The notes below the pieces were generated by a model, which ran no database searches, was not told the DNA's origin, and was given only the letters and a program-made list of their open reading frames with translations. A stretch of DNA of 34,114 bases from Bifidobacterium aquikefiri. Lineage in GTDB: Bacteria > Actinomycetota > Actinomycetes > Actinomycetales > Bifidobacteriaceae. The DNA is taken from positions 1 through 34,114 of the forward strand of contig NZ_MWXA01000014.1 in the NCBI RefSeq assembly GCF_002259795.1, written 5' to 3'. The translations under genes and the position numbers were made by a program. The stretch's first letter is position 1. The number at the start of each line of letters is the position of its first letter. This document shows positions 29,703 to 34,114 of the stretch, one piece after another.

Positions 29703-30746
29703 TTATCCAATGGGACATACACTCTTACCATCCACACAGCCCTGAATCGGTTTGGAAGGCGTCAGGTCGAAACCTGATCCCGAACCGCTTGATGAGCCAC
29801 CTGAATTGGAATGCGAAGAGGACGATCCACTGTTGGTTCCACTTGAACGGCTTGACGTTCCCGATGATGTGCCGCTGCCGGCCGTGGATCCGGTTGTTTT
29901 GCGTTGTGTGGTGGATCCTGACGAACGCGAATACGACTTCGAAGAAGAGGAAGAGGACGAGGAACCGGCAGACGACCTGGACTGCGCCTGCGCCTGCGCC
30001 GCAGCCTGAGCGGCGGCGGCAGCCTTGTCAGCAGCGGCCTTCGCGGCCACGCTATCGTTCACGCCCTTCACCGGAGCGGCCAACGTCGCCTGCGCATCCC
30101 GATACTTCTGTGGATCCTTCACGCTCTTGTCCGCAAGCACCTTGTTCGCCGCGTCTAGCGACTTCTGCAATGTTTCACGAGTCTTGTTGTCGGCAACCTT
30201 GCCATGCGACGAGTCCAACGTGCCCTGGGCGGCCTTCACCGCCTTCGACAATGAAGACTTCGCATCCGCAAGCGACTTCGCATCACGCGACGCCACCACC
30301 GCACGCGCAGCCTTAACAATGGCGGTCTTCGCCGTCTTGCGATCATTTAAGGACTTGTGCAGGATAGCCGTGGTCTGCCGGATTGTTGCAGCGTTTCCTA
30401 TGGTGCAGGAGGCTTTCTTTGGTGATTTCTGAGTAAAAGCAGTGAGCTTCGCGTGGAGAGTATCGACTGTCTTGGTATCAGCGACCTGGCTGGCTTTAAT
30501 GACCGTGGCTGGCTGCACATCACTATCAGTATCTAGGTGCTTGGCCCTACTCTCGAACGTGGAATACTGCTCGTTTGCAATCCTGCATTCGCCTTGTGCC
30601 ACTGCCACCTGGTGCCTGTTCCAGAGATGCAGACTCGCCAGCAGAATCAGCAGAACTACAACTACTATTGCCGTGACTGCCACAGTTAGACGACGCTGCT
30701 TTGATAATGATGACCAGACCGAAGTCAGATCCCTTTTACCACTCAT
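29703..30746 (-). CDS. Single-pass membrane protein with Ser-rich tail, first gene of the transfer operon
   Basis: This 347-aa protein has a short basic cytosolic end, a membrane helix (about 20-42) and an exterior helical region. The segment ASRDAKSLADAKSSLSKAVK through LAAPVKGVNDSVAAKAAADK is nearly the same as in the protein at 13723-15093. A long Ser/Thr/Gly tail ends in GCVDGKSVCPIG with two cysteines. It lacks the cytosolic N-terminal domain of its paralogue. It probably reaches through the wall, like other long Ser-rich surface proteins. Function is unknown. Confidence 0.7.
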   Translation of the reverse strand: MSGKRDLTSVWSSLSKQRRLTVAVTAIVVVVLLILLASLHLWNRHQVAVAQGECRIANEQYSTFESRAKHLDTDSDVQPATVIKASQVADTKTVDTLHAKLTAFTQKSPKKASCTIGNAATIRQTTAILHKSLNDRKTAKTAIVKAARAVVASRDAKSLADAKSSLSKAVKAAQGTLDSSHGKVADNKTRETLQKSLDAANKVLADKSVKDPQKYRDAQATLAAPVKGVNDSVAAKAAADKAAAAAQAAAQAQAQSRSSAGSSSSSSSSKSYSRSSGSTTQRKTTGSTAGSGTSSGTSSRSSGTNSGSSSSHSNSGGSSSGSGSGFDLTPSKPIQGCVDGKSVCPIG

Positions 30747-30767
30747 GATTTCTCTCTTCTATCACCA

Positions 30768-31013
30768 TTACTTTTGTTTACGTTTAGCCTCATCAGGATG
30801 CGCATACATAAACCCTGGATCCAGACCCAGAAGATCAGACAGCAGTTCGAAATCATTTAAAGACAACGTCCCAGTCTTAAGTCTTCTTCTCAGCGTTTCA
30901 TAACTGGTGCCAATATGAGCTGATGCAACTGTCATTGGAGATGTTCCAGGAACCTCATTTTTTAACATTTCGTAAAGAGCTGAAGTTACCTTCTTCGTGT
31001 GTTCTTGCATCAT
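30768..31013 (-). CDS. Small HTH-type DNA-binding protein
   Basis: This 81-aa protein is counted from the ATG at 31013 (a GTG at 31019 and an ATG at 31010 are alternatives). An XRE-like helix-turn-helix is visible (MTVASAHIGTSYETLRRRLK, then LSLNDFELLSDLLGLDP). There is no ribosome site, and a GATACT box lies about ten bases upstream, so the message may be leaderless. It starts the minus-strand transfer transcript and faces the plus-strand HTH gene across an AT-rich operator region. It probably controls entry into transfer gene expression. Confidence 0.65.
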   Translation of the reverse strand: MMQEHTKKVTSALYEMLKNEVPGTSPMTVASAHIGTSYETLRRRLKTGTLSLNDFELLSDLLGLDPGFMYAHPDEAKRKQK

Positions 31014-31229
31014 GCTCACAATAGTATCACAAATATCAAATAAACCGATGCATATGTATCTATTTATTTATAAATAGGTAATTTATGTATCTTATTGATC
31101 AATATTAAAATAATCGATGACTGAATTATAGATACTCTAGTAATGTGTTTATACCTACTATTAGATACTTTTGTTTATGGTTATAAAAGTAGTGATTTTT
31201 TGTCAATTGTGAATCCGTAGACTTCTTTT
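31014..31229. promoter_or_regulatory. AT-rich divergent operator region between two HTH genes
   Basis: The 216-base gap is very AT-rich. TATGTATCT (31054-31062) recurs as TATGTATCTT further on, and the inverted TAGATACT occurs twice near 31131 and 31161, giving two direct and two inverted copies of a GTATCTA-type half-site. CTATTTA/TAAATAG (31060-31077) is a perfect hairpin. These are good operator candidates for one or both flanking HTH proteins. Confidence 0.5.
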
Positions 31230-31679
31230 ATGATTAAAAGTTCGTGGAGCGACATTGACAGGACAGCAATAGATTTTGTCAAGTCATGGGCCAACGAAAC
31301 CGAGCCAAGAACGAGCCGAACAAAAGTGGCAGCAGCACTTGGCTTTACTTACCAAGCTATCAAGAAAAAATTCAACTACGAAAATGCACCACTCACTCTG
31401 GGCGAATTCGAGAAGATGTGCAACTACTTCAATAAAAATTCAGCAGCCGAATGGATGAAAATATTACAAGCCGTCGCAATAAAAAACGGGAAAATCAACG
31501 AGGCAAAACTCATAGACGACATGCTCAATGACCACACAGTGAAAAACGCCATAGTAAATCTAGCGATCACATATCTACATCCCTCATCAGCATTGGATGA
31601 AATACCCGATCCTGCCACGGCCGCAGAATTAAAACAGGCACAACGAACCATTAAGAAAAACAAGAAAAAGGGTATATAA
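31230..31679 (+). CDS. HTH-type DNA-binding protein, 149 aa
   Basis: The start is the ATG at 31230, with no clear ribosome site. An N-terminal helix-turn-helix (SRTKVAAALGFTYQAIKKKF, then LTLGEFEKMCNYFN) has the same plan as in the 81-aa protein across the gap. A helical middle and a very basic end (TIKKNKKKGI) follow. Codon use and AT content differ from the transfer genes. It is the gene before repA and may control copy number, the divergent promoter or both. Confidence 0.65.
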   Translation: MIKSSWSDIDRTAIDFVKSWANETEPRTSRTKVAAALGFTYQAIKKKFNYENAPLTLGEFEKMCNYFNKNSAAEWMKILQAVAIKNGKINEAKLIDDMLNDHTVKNAIVNLAITYLHPSSALDEIPDPATAAELKQAQRTIKKNKKKGI

Positions 31680-31742
31680 GTATACGAATCTATACCGAAT
31701 CAGTAATCATGATATATAGTTACGTAATGAGAATAAAAATAT

Positions 31743-31796
31743 GCCTCCGTGAATTTACGGTTCCGGAGGCCAAGCAATCACTAATATGGAGTGATT
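31743..31796 (+). promoter_or_regulatory. Leader hairpins controlling repA translation
   Basis: GCCTCCG (31743-31749) pairs with CGGAGGC (31764-31770); inside it CCGT/ACGG (31747-31760) pairs in competition. A second hairpin AATCACT (31776-31782) / AGTGATT (31790-31796) holds the ribosome site TGGAG (31787-31791) partly in its loop and stem, four bases before the repA ATG. The arrangement suggests repA translation is limited by structure, as expected for copy-number control. Confidence 0.5.
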
Positions 31797-31800
31797 AACT

Positions 31801-32778
31801 ATGGACAATGATACTACAAGCAGCGATGTGAACGGCAACAACAGAGATGCCGTTCACGAAGAGCATACAGGCCAGGAATGGCAGCAGCTCAACAGCCAGC
31901 AACGCCTATATCTACTCACTGACTTCTGCAAGTTCAGCCTCCCCTACACTGACCCAGGCAATATCGAGTCCTGGAAAAGAGTCAACGGAACGCAGCTCTA
32001 TACCGTTCATCCCACTGATTACGTCGATGCAAACGGCACTCTACGCACCAATTGGCTCTATGGAAAAATAGGGCGACTACTTCTTATATGGATCTCCACC
32101 CAAGTCATGCTAAGAAAAGCGGATGACACCCTCACCCTGGTACTCCCCCGCAGCCTGAACCAGCTCATGAAAGAAATAGGGATTGAACGTAACGGCGGGA
32201 AACCAACCGGCAAAGATTACGCCAGATTCCGACAGTCAATCCAGGCCGTATCTGGTCTGCATACCATCGTGACCAACTTCGCCGGCAACAACACAGCGGG
32301 CAGTCTTAAAAGTAAGAACTTCATCATTGCAGACACAGTAGAAATCTACTGGTCAGCACAAACAGTCAGCAACAATTCCACCATCAAACTAAGCAAAGAC
32401 ACGTTCGACCTCATCAAGGAGCACAGCACCCCCTTGGACGCCGCAGCCGTCATGCTTCTGACCAGCACCAACCCCATCACCAAGGGACGCAGCAGAGGCC
32501 AAGATCTCGACCTGTACTGCTGGCTCAGCGCAAGAAACTACTCACTCATACACTCAGGCGCATGGCAGACAGCACCCATCACCTGGCAACAACTCGCCAA
32601 CCAATTCGGCAACACCTATAACGATCTTCACGACTTCGTCAGAAGATTTAAGAATTCATTGAACAACGTCCGAACGGTATGGCCAGATCTCAACGTCGAG
32701 ATCATCGACGGCCAGGGCATCATCCTGCATAGGTCAAAACGAAGCGTCACAGCCAAACGAAAACCCACAGGCAACTGA
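31801..32778 (+). CDS. repA: Plasmid replication initiator RepA (RepA_C-type)
   Basis: This 325-aa protein follows the RepA_C family pattern. GKIGRLLLIWISTQVMLRKA is followed by PRSLNQLMKEIG and KPTGKDYARFRQSIQAV. Then come LSKDTFDLIKEHSTPLDAAA and LDLYCWLSARNYSL. The ITWQQLANQFG box, DFVRRFKNSLNNVRTVWPDL and a basic end close it. It binds the iterons that begin 41 bases after its stop (32820-32837 here, equal to 7-24) and loads the replisome. It is complete, with ATG 31801 just after the regulated ribosome site. Confidence 0.9.
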   Translation: MDNDTTSSDVNGNNRDAVHEEHTGQEWQQLNSQQRLYLLTDFCKFSLPYTDPGNIESWKRVNGTQLYTVHPTDYVDANGTLRTNWLYGKIGRLLLIWISTQVMLRKADDTLTLVLPRSLNQLMKEIGIERNGGKPTGKDYARFRQSIQAVSGLHTIVTNFAGNNTAGSLKSKNFIIADTVEIYWSAQTVSNNSTIKLSKDTFDLIKEHSTPLDAAAVMLLTSTNPITKGRSRGQDLDLYCWLSARNYSLIHSGAWQTAPITWQQLANQFGNTYNDLHDFVRRFKNSLNNVRTVWPDLNVEIIDGQGIILHRSKRSVTAKRKPTGN

Positions 32779-32785
32779 AACGAAC

Positions 32786-32807
32786 AGCCCGCGAAAGCGG
32801 GCTTTTT
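32786..32807 (+). terminator. repA terminator
   Basis: AGCCCGC (32786-32792) pairs with GCGGGCT (32797-32803) around GAAA, followed by TTTT. It is a classical Rho-independent terminator seven bases after the repA stop, keeping transcription out of the iterons. Confidence 0.88.
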
Positions 32808-33364
32808 CATACCTGATACTTCGTACTTGTTGTCCCCCTCTCTTTCGTACTTGTTGTCCCCTAACACCTAGAAATCTTCGTACTTGTTGTCCCCTAACTT
32901 CGTACTTGTTGTCCCCTAACCTAGTACCTATTCCATTACGGCAGTAAGGCTGAGATGGTGTCCCATATAGTTTTTCATATAGTCTTTTACATATAGATAA
33001 CACATATAGAGCACACGAGATGACATCCGCAAAGGGTTTTCTGATGTTTGAATGAGGGACTGCCGCCCCTCCACCCCGCCGAGCTGGATCAGCTCGACCA
33101 TGCCCCTGGCACTGCCGCACGAATCAACTCTGTCGTTGATTCGCTTGGCTTCGAATATGTCTGCGTGCTGGAAGTGTGAAGAAAAATGCCAAAATATAAC
33201 TAGTTAGCTAACTAGTTATATAGTTAGTTATGTATAAGGAGTTTCCGGCAGGAATGCCCTGTATAACCTCATTGGCTAACTAGTTAGCAGAAGAGAGCGG
33301 AGCGAATCGTTGGAAGCTAACTAGTTATATAGTTAGTTATATAGTTAGTTGTGGAAGGAGTCCT

Positions 33365-33961
33365 ATGTTAATTGCCATTGCAAATGCAAAGGGCGGGACG
33401 GCCAAGACCACGTCATCCGTCTATCTTGCCCTGGCCGCGACCGTTCATGGCGAGAAGGCCCTGGTGCTTGATGCCGATAGCCAGGACAGTGCCAGTACAT
33501 GGGCGGATGCGGCAGAGGATGAAGGTCAGCCGTTGCCCTTCGAGGTGGTGGCCACGAAGCTCTCCACCATAGCGAAGGCGGTGAAGAGGGATGCGCGGGA
33601 AAGAGACGTGTGGCGGTTCATTGACTGCCCGCCGAGCGGCATCATGCTCGACAAGGCCATCGAGGCCGCCGACTTTACCATAATCCCGACCTCTGAGTCG
33701 TCGCTGGATCTCACCCAGGCATGGCAGACCTATTACGCCATCAAGGACTCCGTGCCGGCCGCAGTACTCATCGTCAAGTCGGAGATGAACACCACCATGC
33801 ACCGTGACACGCTGGAAGCCTTGGATAAGGCCAAGACCCCCCGCTTCGAGAGCATCGTGAAGAAGCGGCAGGAAATCGTCAAGAGCAACGGCCACAGGCC
33901 GAAGAAACTATTTGAATACGCAGACGTGTACAGCGAACTGAGAAAGGAACTCGGACTATGA
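33365..33961 (+). CDS. parA: ParA, duplicate of 552-1148 from terminal overlap
   Basis: The translation is identical to the parA at 552-1148 (198 aa, offset 32,813). It is present only because the circular sequence overlaps itself; the plasmid has one parA. Confidence 0.93.
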   Translation: MLIAIANAKGGTAKTTSSVYLALAATVHGEKALVLDADSQDSASTWADAAEDEGQPLPFEVVATKLSTIAKAVKRDARERDVWRFIDCPPSGIMLDKAIEAADFTIIPTSESSLDLTQAWQTYYAIKDSVPAAVLIVKSEMNTTMHRDTLEALDKAKTPRFESIVKKRQEIVKSNGHRPKKLFEYADVYSELRKELGL

Positions 33962-34114
33962 AGGGCCAACCGAACAGCATGATGAAGCCACCCACCAAGA
34001 AGGCGGAAAGCGTCAAGGGAATATTCAGACCTGATCCCGATACCGAACAGGGCGGCGACGCCCAAGTGCTCATGGCCGTCAACGTGAAGCGCAGCACCAA
34101 ACAGGATCTGAAAC
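33958..34114 (+). CDS. RHH ParB-like protein, partial duplicate of 1145-1381
   Basis: The first 52 codons of the RHH gene are repeated here, cut by the window end in the DLK segment. It is not a truncated gene in the plasmid. Confidence 0.9.
   Translation, partial: MKGQPNSMMKPPTKKAESVKGIFRPDPDTEQGGDAQVLMAVNVKRSTKQDLK

Larger units (their letters stand above)
32814..34114. repeat. Terminal redundancy, right copy
   Basis: This is the counterpart of 1-1301: iterons at 32820-32916, CATATAG array from 32964, three-hairpin copy at 33054-33143, TAACTAGTTA clusters from 33197, then parA and the start of parB. Nothing here adds to the gene content of the circle. Confidence 0.95.

Noticed and set aside
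33365-34114. Second parA and truncated parB as a real duplication
   Set aside because: Identical at the constant offset of 32,813 together with flanking origin sequence; it is the circular overlap.

Overview
The window is a circular conjugative plasmid written out linearly with its ends overlapping. Bases 1-1301 recur at 32814-34114, so the true circle is 32,813 bp and the second parA/parB at the right end is a duplicate. The host is most likely a Bifidobacterium or a close relative. The signs are moderately high GC, actinobacterial-type genes, an LAKTG sorting signal with a Gram-positive surface adhesin, and a RepA-type initiator with 22-33-bp-spaced iterons. This is inferred from style; no chromosomal marker is present.

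Layout. 31230-32778 plus the junction (1-200) is the replication region: a small HTH gene pair, repA, a terminator, four 18-bp iterons and four CATATAG repeats spaced 12-14 bp apart. 241-3853 is a maintenance cassette bounded by two direct copies of a three-hairpin element: parA, an RHH centromere-binding protein flanked by TAACTAGTTA arrays, an SSB-like protein, a secreted HNH nuclease, and a VbhA-like antitoxin with a Fic AMP-transferase. 4066-5229 is a small toxin-like gene, an RHH antitoxin-like gene and a serine resolvase. 5273-7806 (minus) carries a Y-family polymerase (UmuC) and a membrane pentapeptide-repeat-like protein. 8189-11258 holds four unrecognised or barely recognised small genes with unusually dense hairpins. 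11335-13718 has the probable oriT, mobC and the relaxase.

13723-30746 (minus) is one long conjugation block. In transcription order it encodes a Ser-rich-tail membrane protein, a giant LAKTG-anchored adhesin resembling AgI/II or PrgB, a 48-aa membrane peptide, a PcfB-like coupling accessory, an OB-fold protein, a Pro-rich protein, the VirD4-type coupling protein, a VirB2-like small membrane protein, a VirB6-like protein, PrgI, VirB4, a CHAP plus lysozyme-like wall hydrolase, a VirB8-like protein and a second Ser-rich-tail protein. It is interrupted by one antisense winged-helix regulator (21286-21585). Together these look sufficient for a Gram-positive self-transmissible system; no sortase is encoded, so the host's would be used.

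The most interesting signals are: (a) the hairpin-dense 7.8-11.3 kb segment, including an elongated 159-nt nested inverted repeat, in the position and orientation expected for a leading region with undescribed establishment or anti-defence genes; (b) the duplicated three-hairpin element bordering the maintenance cassette; (c) a shared KKTASD(I/V)R tail at the same distance from the C-terminus of the Fic protein and the PcfB-like protein, hinting that the toxin may interact with the conjugation machinery; (d) an amber codon cutting a DUF3560-like gene 27 codons short; (e) duplicated hairpin leaders inside the transfer operon.
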